Below are positions 43,889 through 52,670 of a stretch of DNA of 64,000 bases, in pieces. The notes under the pieces are model-generated. The model was not told where the DNA came from, made no database searches, and was given only the letters and a program-made list of their open reading frames with translations. The position numbers were made by a program, and so were the translations under genes. Numbering within the stretch: the first letter of the stretch is position 1; every line of letters begins with the position of its first letter. The DNA comes from Actinoplanes italicus (GTDB taxonomy: Bacteria > Actinomycetota > Actinomycetes > Mycobacteriales > Micromonosporaceae), in contig NZ_PVMZ01000003.1 of the NCBI RefSeq assembly GCF_003001815.1, forward strand, positions 1 through 64,000, given 5' to 3'.

Positions 43889-44875
43889 ATGCTTCCTACG
43901 GTCGGGGCCGTGCGAGAGGCGAAGGATAGCGGTGACGTCGTCGGGGCGCGCCTGCGGGCCGTGCTCGATGGGAGCGCGACCACTCGGGCGGTCCCCGATG
44001 ACGGGCCGCTGGACTGGGCGGACGTGATACCGGCGTGGTCGGCGGAGGAGGACGATGTCTCCCCTTTAGGGGACGTGGCCCGTTCGGGGCCCGGAGCGCC
44101 CGGCGGCGGTACACGGCGGTCTTCGGACGTTCGGGCGGGCTATCCCTGGGATACCGCTTCCGTGTCCGTCGCCTCGCCGGCCCTGTCGTCCGGCTCGCCG
44201 GGCCTGTCGTCCGGTTCCTCGCCCGGCCCTGATCTCAGCGGGGAGGGGGCTTTCGGGAGCTCGCGGCGTCAGTGGCTGCAGGCTTTCGATCCAGGACGGC
44301 CCGGCGTACGGGCGATGGCCGCGGTCGCGGTGGTCGTCGTGCTGGTCGCGGCGTTCCTGGCCTGGAAGTCCCGGCCGAGGGTCGACCCGATCCCGGCGGG
44401 GACCGTCTCGGTGGCGCCCAGCTCCGGGCCGGGACCGGGGCCGGCCACCGGTGCCGAGATCGTCGTCGCGGTCGGTGGCAAGGTGCGCAAGCCGGGACTC
44501 GTGCGCCTCGCTCCGGGAGCGCGTGTCGCCGACGCGCTGACCGCCGCCGGTGGGGCCGAGCCGGGTGTGGACGTGGCGATGCTCAACCTGGCCCGCAAGG
44601 TCGCCGACGGTGAGTTGATCATGGTGGGAGCCGCAGTGCCCTCCGGGCAGGTCGTCCCCGGCAGCCCCGGTGGTGCTACCGGCGGACTCGTCAACCTCAA
44701 CACGGCCACCCTCGCCGAACTGGACGCTCTGCCCGGTGTGGGGCCGGTGCTCGCCCAGCGGATCCTGGACGCGCGGGATGCCCAGGGCGGCTTCCGCGGG
44801 GTCAGCGACCTGCGCAAGGTCGACGGGATCGGCGACGCTCGCTACGAGCAGCTCAAAGAGCTGGTGACCGTCTGA
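43889..44875 (+). CDS. comEA: ComEA-like DNA-binding membrane protein
   Basis: ComEA binds incoming DNA on the outer face of the membrane. The 328-residue product has a long cytoplasmic Ser/Pro/Gly-rich N-terminus (1-about 138), one membrane helix (about 143-162, AVAVVVVLVAAFLAWK), an SLBB domain (about 189-255, VAVGGKVRKPGLVRLAPG) and a helix-hairpin-helix pair (about 267-328, NLNTATLAELDALPGVGP and VDGIGDARYEQLKEL). Start ATG 43889 has GGGGAAG close upstream; GTG 43910 is an alternative. Its stop overlaps the comEC ATG (TGATG), so the pair is coupled. Confidence 0.92.
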   Translation: MLPTVGAVREAKDSGDVVGARLRAVLDGSATTRAVPDDGPLDWADVIPAWSAEEDDVSPLGDVARSGPGAPGGGTRRSSDVRAGYPWDTASVSVASPALSSGSPGLSSGSSPGPDLSGEGAFGSSRRQWLQAFDPGRPGVRAMAAVAVVVVLVAAFLAWKSRPRVDPIPAGTVSVAPSSGPGPGPATGAEIVVAVGGKVRKPGLVRLAPGARVADALTAAGGAEPGVDVAMLNLARKVADGELIMVGAAVPSGQVVPGSPGGATGGLVNLNTATLAELDALPGVGPVLAQRILDARDAQGGFRGVSDLRKVDGIGDARYEQLKELVTV

Positions 44876-47205
44876 TGGCGGCACCCGACCTGCGGCTCGC
44901 GGGGTTCACCATCGGGCTCTGGGCGGCGGCCCTGGCCGCGCTGCACCTCTCGACGGTCGCGGGTCTCGTAACCGGTGGGGTGGGGCTGGCCCTCGCGGCC
45001 GGGCTCCTGACGGCCGGCCGGCGGTGGGGTGGGGCGGCACGGTGGATCGGGGTGGCCGTCGCGCTCGGTGTCGGGTGCGGGGCGATCTCGACGGCGGCGC
45101 GGATCTCGGTGCGGGAGGCGCCGGCGCTGGCGGCGCTCGTCGACGCGGGGGAGACGGTGACGGTGGAGGCCGTGATCCGGGACGATCCGCGGCCCCTCAC
45201 CCGGACGTTCGGGCCGCCGACCTACCTGGTCGCCGTCGACCTGGAGTCGGTCACCTCCGATGAGGCGGCACCGATCCGGCTCTCCGCGCGGGCGCTCGTG
45301 CTGGGATCGGATCCGGGTTGGCGCGGACTGCTGCCCGGCCAGCGGATCACCGCGTCCGGCCGGCTCATGCCGTCGCGGCCCGGCGACCTGCGCGCCGCCG
45401 TCCTCTCGGCGCGGAAACCACCCCGGCTGGACGGCCGGCCCTCCTGGCTGCAGCGTGGGGCGGGCGTGCTTCGCGCCGGTCTCCAGCGGGCCTGCGAGCC
45501 GCTGCCGGACGACTCCGGAGGACTGCTGCCGGGACTCGTGGTCGGCGACACGAGCCGGTTGGACCCTGCTCTGGAGGAGGACTTCCGTACAACCGGAATG
45601 ACGCATTTAACAGCTGTTTCGGGGACGAATGTCGCGATCGTCCTGGGTGTCGTGCTGTTCGTGGTGCGGCGGGCACGGGCCGGACCGCTGCTCTGCGCCG
45701 TGCTCTGTGCGCTCGCCCTGGCCGGGTTCGTCATCCTGGCGCGGCCCTCGCCCAGCGTCATCCGGGCCGCGGCCATGGGCGCCGTCGGGCTGCTGGGCCT
45801 GGCCACCGGGCGGACCCGGGCCGCGGTGCCGGCGCTGGCGGCGGGCGCGGCCGTGCTCCTGATCGCCGATCCGGAGCTCGCGGCCGACCCCGGATTCGCC
45901 CTGTCCGTGCTGGCCACCGCCGGACTGCTACTGATCGCTCCGGTGTGGCGGGACGGGCTGCGCCGCCGCGGATGCCCGGCCGGGGTGGCGGAGGCGCTGG
46001 CCGTACCCGCGGCTGCCCAGGTCGCCTGCGGCCCGGTCGTCGCCGCCATCTCCGGCAGCGTCAGCCTCATCGCGGTGCCCGCCAACCTGGTAGCGGTACC
46101 GGCCATCGCACCGGCCACCCTGCTCGGCGTCGGATCGGCGGTGCTGTCCCCGATCTGGCCGTCCGGTGCCGAGTTCGCGGCCTGGATCGGGCACTGGCCC
46201 ACCGAGTGGCTCGTCCTGGTGGCCCGCCTCGGCGCACGGGTGCCGGCCGGTGCGCTGCCCTGGCCGGGTGGTGCGGCGGGCGGGGTGCTGCTCGCCGCGC
46301 TCACGGTGGCCTTCCTGGTGGCGGCCCGGCGGGTGATCATCCGGCGGCTCGCCACCGTGGTCGCCCTCGGTGCGATCCTCGGCGCCCTGCCGGTGCGGCT
46401 GCTGGCGCCAGGCTGGCCGCCGCCCGGATGGCTCGTGGTGGCGTGCGCGGTCGGTCAGGGCGACGCCGTGGTGCTGGCCGCCGGTCCGGGTCAGGCCGTC
46501 GTCGTCGACGCCGGGCCCGAACCGGACCCGGTCGACCGCTGCCTGCGGCGGCTGGGCATCCGGCACGTCGCCGTCCTGGTCGTCAGCCACTTCCACGCCG
46601 ACCACATCGGTGGTGTCGGCGGGGTCTTCCGCGGCCGGGAGGTGGGTGCGGTCATCGGGCCCGACTGGCCGGAACCCGCGGGCGGTCGGGCCGCTGTCGA
46701 AGAGGCCGCCGCGGCGGCCGGCGTCACCGTGCAGGCGGCCGGGCCGGGATGGACGGCCACCGCCGGTGACCTGCGACTGGAGGTCATCGGGCCGATCACG
46801 CCCATGCGCGGGACCAATTCGGACCCGAACAACAACTCCCTCATCCTGCGGGCCGGCGCCGCCGGGCGGACCGTCCTGATGCTCGGCGACGCGGAGACCG
46901 AGGAGCAGGAGGATCTCGTGGCCGGGCTGGGCGCCCAGGCGCTGCGGGCGGACGTGCTCAAGGTGGCCCATCACGGGAGTGCGCTGCAGGCCACGTCACT
47001 GCTGGACGCGGTGGATCCGGCGGTGGCGCTGGTCTCGGTGGGGCGTGACAACGACTACGGGCATCCGAACGCGATCCTGCTCGGGCGGATCGCCGAGGGT
47101 GGGGCACGCATCCTGCGTACCGACGAATCGGGAGACGTGGCGGCGGTGGTGGTGGACGGCGGCCTGGCCGTGGCCGCCCGTGGTGAGGAGGAGGCCGCTG
47201 GTTGA
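44875..47205 (+). CDS. comEC: ComEC/Rec2 DNA-uptake channel
   Basis: ComEC forms the inner-membrane channel for single-stranded DNA uptake. The 776-residue product has an N-terminal DUF4131 region with membrane helices (1-about 75), an OB-like extracellular part (about 90-180), the Competence domain with multiple helices including HLTAVSGTNVAIV (about 225-520), and a C-terminal beta-lactamase-like domain with SHFHADHIGG near 571 and KVAHHGSALQ. ATG 44875 overlaps the comEA stop. A pilus or ComFC is not in the window, so whether the cell is transformable is unknown. Confidence 0.95.
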   Translation: MAAPDLRLAGFTIGLWAAALAALHLSTVAGLVTGGVGLALAAGLLTAGRRWGGAARWIGVAVALGVGCGAISTAARISVREAPALAALVDAGETVTVEAVIRDDPRPLTRTFGPPTYLVAVDLESVTSDEAAPIRLSARALVLGSDPGWRGLLPGQRITASGRLMPSRPGDLRAAVLSARKPPRLDGRPSWLQRGAGVLRAGLQRACEPLPDDSGGLLPGLVVGDTSRLDPALEEDFRTTGMTHLTAVSGTNVAIVLGVVLFVVRRARAGPLLCAVLCALALAGFVILARPSPSVIRAAAMGAVGLLGLATGRTRAAVPALAAGAAVLLIADPELAADPGFALSVLATAGLLLIAPVWRDGLRRRGCPAGVAEALAVPAAAQVACGPVVAAISGSVSLIAVPANLVAVPAIAPATLLGVGSAVLSPIWPSGAEFAAWIGHWPTEWLVLVARLGARVPAGALPWPGGAAGGVLLAALTVAFLVAARRVIIRRLATVVALGAILGALPVRLLAPGWPPPGWLVVACAVGQGDAVVLAAGPGQAVVVDAGPEPDPVDRCLRRLGIRHVAVLVVSHFHADHIGGVGGVFRGREVGAVIGPDWPEPAGGRAAVEEAAAAAGVTVQAAGPGWTATAGDLRLEVIGPITPMRGTNSDPNNNSLILRAGAAGRTVLMLGDAETEEQEDLVAGLGAQALRADVLKVAHHGSALQATSLLDAVDPAVALVSVGRDNDYGHPNAILLGRIAEGGARILRTDESGDVAAVVVDGGLAVAARGEEEAAG

Positions 47206-47424
47206 CACGCCTCGACACGCCCGGGTGGGGTCCGATTTTGAACAGTATGGTGCTCTATAAGTGGCTTTTCGGTCAAATGGGATGCCGACAGTGTAAGGCC
47301 TGGGCAGGCGACTCTACGGCGACGCGGGCATGTCCGGTCGCCGATATGTCTGGTTTCGCGTTCGGTGATCGGTGGCCTGCGCTAACGAGTGAGGCTCACA
47401 GAACTGTCGCCCGCCCGTGCGACG

Positions 47425-48408
47425 ATGTTGCACGTGAATGCCGCGCCACCCCCCTCGTTGCTGCTCGTCCAAGGCGATGAGGAGCTTCTCGCCGCCCGTG
47501 CCGTCGCCGAGGCGGTCGAGGCCGCGCGAGCCGCCGACCCGGGTGCGGACGTTCGGGAGTACGACGCGGGCTCCCTGGCCGCCGGTGAGGTCGCCGAGAT
47601 GCTGAGCCCGTCGCTGTTCGGCGGCCGTCGCGCGCTGGTGATCCGAAGCGGTCAGGATGCGCGGAAAGACCTGATCGCGGCCCTGCTCGCCTACGCGAAG
47701 AGCCCCGACCCCGACGTCACCCTGATCGTCACCCACGTGGGCGGGGCCAAGGGCAAGGCCTTCGCCGACGGTCTCCGCGCCGCCGGCGCCACCGTCGTGC
47801 CGGTCATGAAGCTGAAGAAGGACTCCGAGCGGGTCGCGTTCGTCCGCAACGAGTTCCGCCGCAAGGGCGCCCGGTGCGACGACGCCGCCGCGGCCGCGCT
47901 GCTCCAGGCGGTCGGGACCGACCTCCGCGAGATCGCCGCGGCCTGCTCGCAGCTGCTCGCCGACACCGACGGCAAGATCACCGAAGCCGTGGTGGCACGC
48001 TACTACCGGGGCAGGGCCGAGGTGACCGGCTTCGCCGTCGCGGACGCCGCCATGGTCGGCGACCTGCCGGGAGCCCTCGAGGCCCTGCGCTGGGCGCTGC
48101 ACGTCGGCGTCGACCCGGTGCCGATCGCGGACGCGCTGGCCGACGGTGTGCGTACCGTGGCGAGGGTCGCCTCCGCCGGGCGCGGAAACCCGTACCAGCT
48201 GGCCGGCACCCTCGGCATGCCCGCCTGGAAGATCGAGAAAGCACAGGGCCGCAGCCGCGGCTGGACCCCGGAAGGCCTGGTCGAAGCCATGCGCGCGGCC
48301 GCTGACTGCAACGCCGCCGTCAAGGGTGGCGCCGAGGACCGGGGCTTTGCCCTCGAGCAGACCGTCTTCGCGATCGCGGCCGCCCGCCGGGATGGAGGTG
48401 CCCGATGA
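47425..48408 (+). CDS. holA: DNA polymerase III delta subunit
   Basis: HolA is the clamp-loader subunit that opens the beta clamp. The 327-residue product has the family start SLLLVQGDEELLAARAVAEA, the AAA+-like fold with a KKDSERVAFVRNEFRRKG block, and C-terminal helices (LRWALHVGVDPVPIADALADG, GMPAWKIEKAQ). The frame is open from 47389; ATG 47425 (or GTG 47434) is nearest to conserved sequence. No clear ribosome site is seen. Its position after comEC is conserved. The stop overlaps the next gene by four bases. Confidence 0.93.
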   Translation: MLHVNAAPPPSLLLVQGDEELLAARAVAEAVEAARAADPGADVREYDAGSLAAGEVAEMLSPSLFGGRRALVIRSGQDARKDLIAALLAYAKSPDPDVTLIVTHVGGAKGKAFADGLRAAGATVVPVMKLKKDSERVAFVRNEFRRKGARCDDAAAAALLQAVGTDLREIAAACSQLLADTDGKITEAVVARYYRGRAEVTGFAVADAAMVGDLPGALEALRWALHVGVDPVPIADALADGVRTVARVASAGRGNPYQLAGTLGMPAWKIEKAQGRSRGWTPEGLVEAMRAAADCNAAVKGGAEDRGFALEQTVFAIAAARRDGGAR

Positions 48409-49130
48409 CCAGGACCGTCCGTGCCCGTCGCGCCGAGCGCCCGCACCAGCCGCTCTACGCCCGTGTGCTGCGCCTGCGCCACCTGGCGCCGAGCGGGCTG
48501 CTCTGCTTCGTCTTCCTGGAGGGCGCGGTGGTCCTCGGCATCCTGCTCGCCCTCGCCGAACTCGTCAGCTGGTGGGGCGTGATCGTGCTGCCGATCACCG
48601 TCGCGCTCATGGTCAAGTTCAACGACCTGGTCGCCGGGGCGCTCACGCCGCGGCCGGCGGCCGGTGCCGCCACGTCGGCCCGGGCGTCCGTGCTGCGGCC
48701 CGCCACGATGGGACAGCCCGCCGCCCCGGCCGCGCCGGTTTCGGCCGATCCGGGTGGCGCCTCCCGCTTCGACGGGCACGGCCCTGCCGTCGCGCCGTAT
48801 TCGTCGTTCGCCAACCGTGCCGGTCACGGTGAGTGGTCCGCCGGCTATGCGCCCGTCGTCTCCCAGGAGTCCTCGGCCTTCGGCTACGGGTCCGCCATCC
48901 CGCCCGACGCTCCGGCGGTGGGCTATCCGGGGTCGTACTCGCGAGGGTTGTCCTCCACCGCGGCCGGGAGCCGCTCCCACGACGGTGACGCGGGTTACCC
49001 GGTGCGGTCGTCGGTGGAGCCCGTCGTCGAGGAGGCGCGTGGCAACAACGCGCCGGTCCGGCGGGCCTGGGCCGATCAGGACGTACGCCAGCAGATGGCG
49101 CGTCAGGCCGCATCGCGCCGCTACGAATAG
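48405..49130 (+). CDS. Two-helix membrane protein with disordered tail
   Basis: The 241-residue protein has a basic N-terminus, two membrane helices (about 33-53 and 55-78, with LVSWWGVIVLPITVALMVKF) and a Gly/Ser/Ala/Tyr-rich disordered tail to the end. ATG 48405 overlaps the holA stop (ATGA), so it is translated with holA. I recognise no family beyond this layout, which recurs in actinobacterial gene neighbourhoods. Its convergent neighbour is rpsT, beyond a repeat array and a terminator. Confidence 0.75.
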   Translation: MTRTVRARRAERPHQPLYARVLRLRHLAPSGLLCFVFLEGAVVLGILLALAELVSWWGVIVLPITVALMVKFNDLVAGALTPRPAAGAATSARASVLRPATMGQPAAPAAPVSADPGGASRFDGHGPAVAPYSSFANRAGHGEWSAGYAPVVSQESSAFGYGSAIPPDAPAVGYPGSYSRGLSSTAAGSRSHDGDAGYPVRSSVEPVVEEARGNNAPVRRAWADQDVRQQMARQAASRRYE

Positions 49131-49159
49131 GACGCACCCCCAGACTCAAGCAAGCCGGG

Positions 49160-49309
49160 TGTGGTGATCTGTGGCGCGTAGGTGGGCGCAGGTCACCACG
49201 TTCGGTCTGGCCGTGGGCGGTGTGGTGATCTGCGGCGCCTAGGTGGGCGCAGGTCACCACGTTCGGTCCGGCCGTGGGCGGTGTGGTGATCTGTGGCGCG
49301 TATGTGGGG
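49160..49309. repeat. 61-bp tandem repeat, ~2.5 copies, each with a hairpin
   Basis: Units begin TGTGGTGATCTG at 49160, 49221 and 49282, exactly 61 bp apart; the third is partial. In each full unit GTGGTGATCTG can pair with CAGGTCACCAC (10 of 11 bases), giving a stem-loop. Open frames here are repeat translations. Confidence 0.92.
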
Positions 49310-49331
49310 CGCTGGGGGTTCTGAGAAATGG

Positions 49332-49380
49332 AACCGGGCACCGTCACTGACCCTGAGGTCGGACGGTGCCCGGTTGTTGT
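49332..49380. terminator. Bidirectional terminator between holA operon and rpsT
   Basis: A perfect 14-bp stem (49332-49345 with 49362-49375, AACCGGGCACCGTC) has a 16-base loop and is followed by GTTGT on the plus strand. It sits between convergent genes and should serve both. Confidence 0.85.
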
Positions 49381-49459
49381 CCATGCCGCTCCACCGCGAA
49401 GGCGGACGCGAGTCACAGACCGCGTCAGTGCGGCCGTGACCTGATCCAGAACGAGCAGA

Positions 49460-49726
49460 TCAGGCGGACAGCGAGGCGATCTTCTTGGCGATGGCCGACT
49501 TGCGGTTGGCCGCCTGGTTCTTGTGAATGACGCCCTTGCTGACGGCCTTGTCCAGCTGGCGCGAAGCGTCACGCAGCAGCGCGGTGGCCGACTCGGTGTT
49601 GCCCGAGTCACTCGCCTCGTGCAGCTTGCGGATCACGGTCTTCAGCGAAGACTTGACCGACTTGTTGCGCAGACGGGCCTTCTCGTTCTGCCGGTTGCGC
49701 TTGATCTGGGACTTGATGTTCGCCAC
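49460..49726 (-). CDS. rpsT: 30S ribosomal protein S20
   Basis: The 88-residue basic protein has the S20 pattern: [20 protein letters not shown] at the N-terminus, [13 protein letters not shown], and the [25 protein letters not shown] C-terminal helix. It binds 16S rRNA in 30S assembly. GTG is the start at 49726. The gene points opposite to the holA operon, as in other actinobacteria. Confidence 0.97.
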   Translation of the reverse strand: MANIKSQIKRNRQNEKARLRNKSVKSSLKTVIRKLHEASDSGNTESATALLRDASRQLDKAVSKGVIHKNQAANRKSAIAKKIASLSA

Positions 49727-49889
49727 GCGACAGCCTTGTCCTGACTAGTTCGGGAAAATGGTCTCAAACGAGTGGTCACCGCGCGGCCGTCTCACCCGGC
49801 CAGGCCGGTGCAGGAAACAACAGCGTGTCACCACACGCGAGGAATCAGACTACCAGCACGCCCGGGAGCCGCCAAAACGACTCCGGGGC

Positions 49890-50894
49890 TCAGCGGCGGA
49901 ACCAGCTCCGCTTCTGCGGAGCGCCGTCCCAGCCACGGCGTTCGGCCAGCCACGCGAGCGCCTGCTCCCCGCTGAACCGCTGATGCTGCCGGCTGTGCGG
50001 CGACGCACTGCTCGGACCGTCTCCGGCCCGTACCAGCCAGTACCCGGCGAGCGCGGCCAGCGCACCGTCCACACCCTCCTCCGGCGCGCCCCAGGATCGC
50101 AGCACCGCGTCGGTGTCCAGGCCGCTGGCGTACGCACTGACCAGCAAGGTGACGGTGTCGTACCAGGGCGCCCCCAGGCACGGCCACGTCCAGTCGCAGA
50201 GCCACGCCCGCCCATCCCCGTCGATCAGCACGTTGTCGACGCGCAGATCCCCGTGGCACAGCCCGTCGCCGGCCGCCAGGCCCGGCAGGGTGCGCTCGAG
50301 TTCGGCCAGTTCGGAGAGACGGTGCGGGGCCACGGTCGTGCGAGCGGGCTCCGGCATCGGCTCCCGGCGCCGGGCGATCAGCGACCACCAGGACATCTCG
50401 TCGCGCAGGATCTCCGGGAGGGTGGGTACGCCGACCTCGAGGAGCCGCGGCGGCGGGTAGGCGAGCGCGGTCGCCGAGGCCGACCAGGTTCGCAGGACGG
50501 CGTCGAGGTCGGCCTGTGACCACGGCAACGGCGGAATGCGCCCGTCGATCGCGTCCAGGCAGAGCACGAACCATCCGGAGGCGGTCAGGGTCCATCGCGG
50601 GCGGGCGGCGGTCACCTCCCTGGGCAGCGCCTCGGTGACGGCGGCCTCACGGGCGTACCACTGCGAGACCGGGTCGTCGAGCGGTGCCGCCTTCACGAAG
50701 ACGCGTTCGCCGCTCCCGGTCCCCAGCACGGCCGCGAAGGCCCGGGTGAACCCGCCACCAGCGCTTCGCGCGGTGGACACCGGCGATCCGAGACGTCCGG
50801 CGATCGCCTCACGGACAGTTTCCGGCAGGTCAGACCAATCCGGTCGTACGGCGGTCGCGTCGTACGGGACATCGGGCAGAGTGATCGGCCGCAT
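49890..50894 (-). CDS. Aminoglycoside phosphotransferase-like kinase
   Basis: The 334-residue protein has the APH/choline-kinase fold: a nucleotide-binding N-lobe with FVKAAPLDD, the catalytic loop CHGDLRVDNVLIDG with the Asp and Asn, and the metal motif CDWTWP (DW in place of DFG/DWE). The substrate is unknown; antibiotic resistance should not be assumed, since many such kinases act on small metabolites. ATG 50894 has CAGGAT seven bases upstream on this strand and lacks a normal ribosome site, which suits a leaderless start; ATG 50903 is an alternative. It diverges from the DUF4240 gene. Confidence 0.85.
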   Translation of the reverse strand: MRPITLPDVPYDATAVRPDWSDLPETVREAIAGRLGSPVSTARSAGGGFTRAFAAVLGTGSGERVFVKAAPLDDPVSQWYAREAAVTEALPREVTAARPRWTLTASGWFVLCLDAIDGRIPPLPWSQADLDAVLRTWSASATALAYPPPRLLEVGVPTLPEILRDEMSWWSLIARRREPMPEPARTTVAPHRLSELAELERTLPGLAAGDGLCHGDLRVDNVLIDGDGRAWLCDWTWPCLGAPWYDTVTLLVSAYASGLDTDAVLRSWGAPEEGVDGALAALAGYWLVRAGDGPSSASPHSRQHQRFSGEQALAWLAERRGWDGAPQKRSWFRR

Positions 50895-50901
50895 GGGTGA
50901 C

Positions 50902-50942
50902 ATCCTGCCGCCCGCGGGAATGTCGTACCCCACTGGCAGGAT
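50902..50942. promoter_or_regulatory. Divergent promoter with inverted ATCCTGCC/GGCAGGAT repeat
   Basis: ATCCTGCC (50902-50909) and GGCAGGAT (50935-50942) are exact inverted copies. Each contains CAGGAT reading outwards, seven bases before the kinase ATG (50894) and six bases before the DUF4240 ATG (50949). They may be mirrored -10 boxes or a repressor site. Confidence 0.5.
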
Positions 50943-50948
50943 CGCAGC

Positions 50949-51482
50949 ATGCGAACCGACGATTTCTGGGCGGTCATCGACCGTGCCACCGCCGACCGGC
51001 CGGCCACACCCGCCGCCGTGGCCGAGCGTGCCGTCGCCGAGCTGGTCTCGCGCGATCCGGAGGAGATCGTCGCGTGGGGCCGCCACCTCGACAAGGTGAT
51101 GGTCGCCTCGGGCACGGAGGATCTCTGGGCCGCGGCCTACCTGATCAACGGTGGCGTCGACGAGGCCGGCTTCGACGCCTTCCGTGGCTGGCTCATCGCA
51201 CACGGCCGCAAAGCCGTGGCCTCGGTGGTGGCCTCACCGGATGTGCTGGCCACCGTGTCCTCCGTCAAGGCGGTGGCCGACACGGGCGCGACCTGCTCGG
51301 CGGAGGAGGTGCTCGGGATCGCCGGGCGCGCCTACGAGCAGGCCACCGGAGGGCCAATGCCGCCCGGCGAGTCCCTGAGGATCCGGCCGGAGGTGGCCGA
51401 TCTGTGGGACTTCGACAACGAGGACGAGATGCGCCGCCGCCTGCCACGTCTGTCCGCGCTCTTCCTGGAGCCACCGGACTGA
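50949..51482 (+). CDS. DUF4240 protein
   Basis: The 177-residue soluble protein matches DUF4240: it begins RTDDFWAVIDRA, has a central LWAAAYLINGG...FRGWLIAHGR region, and a helical end with VADLWDFDNEDEMRRRLPRL. Members occur widely in actinobacteria with no known role. Its start follows the mirrored CAGGAT element shared with the divergent kinase. A 38-bp repeat array follows the stop. Confidence 0.8.
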   Translation: MRTDDFWAVIDRATADRPATPAAVAERAVAELVSRDPEEIVAWGRHLDKVMVASGTEDLWAAAYLINGGVDEAGFDAFRGWLIAHGRKAVASVVASPDVLATVSSVKAVADTGATCSAEEVLGIAGRAYEQATGGPMPPGESLRIRPEVADLWDFDNEDEMRRRLPRLSALFLEPPD

Positions 51483-51529
51483 CGCCTCCGCCCCGTTCCG
51501 GCCGCTGAAGACGGCCTCCCGGCCCGGCC

Positions 51530-51690
51530 TTCGCCTTTCGTCCCCGGCCCGGCCTGGCCCGTTCCGGGACGCCTTCGTCTTTCGGCCCGGCCTGGCCCGT
51601 TCCGGCACGTCTTCGCCTTTCGGCCCGGCCTGGCCCGTTCCGGCACGTCTTCGCCTTTCGTCCCGGCGCGGCCTTCGTCTTCCGTCCCCG
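51530..51690. repeat. 38-bp tandem repeat array, ~3.5 copies
   Basis: The unit TTCG(C/T)CTTTCGGCCCGGCC...TGGCCCGTTCCGGCACG repeats between the DUF4240 gene and the MOSC gene, with slightly diverged outer copies. It is low-complexity G/C/T sequence with no coding sense. Confidence 0.85.
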
Positions 51691-51770
51691 GCCCGGGTCT
51701 CGGCCGGCGAAAGGCTCGGTGGGTGGAAAACGGGTCGAGACACCTGGTGGGTGTTGGCGAGACTCGTGAC

Positions 51771-52670
51771 ATGAGTGATGAGTCGGGGACGGTTGCCGCT
51801 GTCAGCCGCAATGAGGCCTACACGTTCACCAAGCCGAACCGGGACGAGATCGTCCTGGTGGCGGGTCTGGGAGTGGAGGGGGACGTCCATGCCGGTGTGA
51901 CGGTGCGACATCGGGGGCGGGTGGCGGCCGACCCGTATCAGCCGAACCTCCGGCAGGTGCACCTGATCCACGCCGAGCTGTTCGAGGAGGTCGCGAGCAA
52001 GGGCTTCCATGTCCCCGCGGGCGGTCTCGGCGAGAACGTCACCACCCGCGGAATCAATCTCCTCGGCCTGCCGCGTGGCACGATCCTGCGCTTCGGCCGA
52101 CAGCCGTCGAAGGCTTCCTCGCCCGGCTTGGCGGAGACCTCGGCGGCGGAGGCCGCCGTGACAGCGGGGGCCGTGACAGCGGGGGCTGTGACAGCGGGGG
52201 CTGTGACAGCGGGGGCTGTGACAGCGGGGGCTGTGACAGCGGGGGCCGTGACAGCGGGGGCCCTGACAGGGGAGGCCCTGACAGGGGTGTCCGTGCCGAC
52301 GGGGCCGGCGGCGATGGGCGGCCCGGTCGGAGCAGTGCTGGCGGCGGCCGAGGCCGCGACGCTGGACGAGGCGACGGCTCGGGCCGCGGCTGCGGTGGCC
52401 GCCGCTGTCGAGCGGGACGCTGTCGCTGCCGGCATGGCGGAGGACCCTCGCCCGGCGGTGGTCGTGGCCGGTCTGCGGAATCCGTGTGCGCAGATCAACG
52501 GCTTCCGGGCCGGACTGCTCAAGGAGGTCCTGAGCCGCGACGAGGAGGGTCACCCGGTTCGCAAGGCGGGCGTGATGGGCGTCGTGCTGCGAGGTGGCCC
52601 GATCCGCCCGGGTGATCCGATCGCCGTCGAGTTGCCGCCCGGAGAGCACGGTCCGCTCGAGCGAGTGTAG
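51771..52670 (+). CDS. MOSC-domain protein with in-frame minisatellite insertion
   Basis: The 299-residue protein is a MOSC domain, the sulfur-carrier fold related to molybdenum cofactor sulfurase. The first half (about 1-120) has EGDVHAGVTVRHRG, GGLGENVTTRGINL; the second (about 225-299) has GLRNPCAQINGF with the conserved Cys, and VLRGGPIRPGDPI. Between them about 100 residues of Ala/Thr/Val/Gly repeat (TAGAV units) interrupt the fold at a surface loop. ATG 51771 is preferred to earlier in-frame starts because conserved sequence begins AAVSRNEAYTFTKPN. The bound cargo or substrate is unknown. Confidence 0.88.
   Translation: MSDESGTVAAVSRNEAYTFTKPNRDEIVLVAGLGVEGDVHAGVTVRHRGRVAADPYQPNLRQVHLIHAELFEEVASKGFHVPAGGLGENVTTRGINLLGLPRGTILRFGRQPSKASSPGLAETSAAEAAVTAGAVTAGAVTAGAVTAGAVTAGAVTAGAVTAGALTGEALTGVSVPTGPAAMGGPVGAVLAAAEAATLDEATARAAAAVAAAVERDAVAAGMAEDPRPAVVVAGLRNPCAQINGFRAGLLKEVLSRDEEGHPVRKAGVMGVVLRGGPIRPGDPIAVELPPGEHGPLERV
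52158..52292 (+). repeat. 15-bp minisatellite inside the MOSC gene
   Basis: GTGACAGCGGGGGC(C/T) repeats seven times at 52158, 52173, 52188, 52203, 52218, 52233 and 52248, then two decayed units (CTGACAGGGG...) follow at 52263 and 52278. Each unit is five codons, so changes in copy number keep the reading frame. Confidence 0.95.

Noticed and set aside
49160..49309. Possible CRISPR array
   Set aside because: Units are contiguous 61-bp repeats without unique spacers, and no cas genes are present.
49890..50894. Aminoglycoside resistance gene
   Set aside because: The fold is APH-like but nothing in sequence or context indicates antibiotic substrates; kept as an unspecified kinase.
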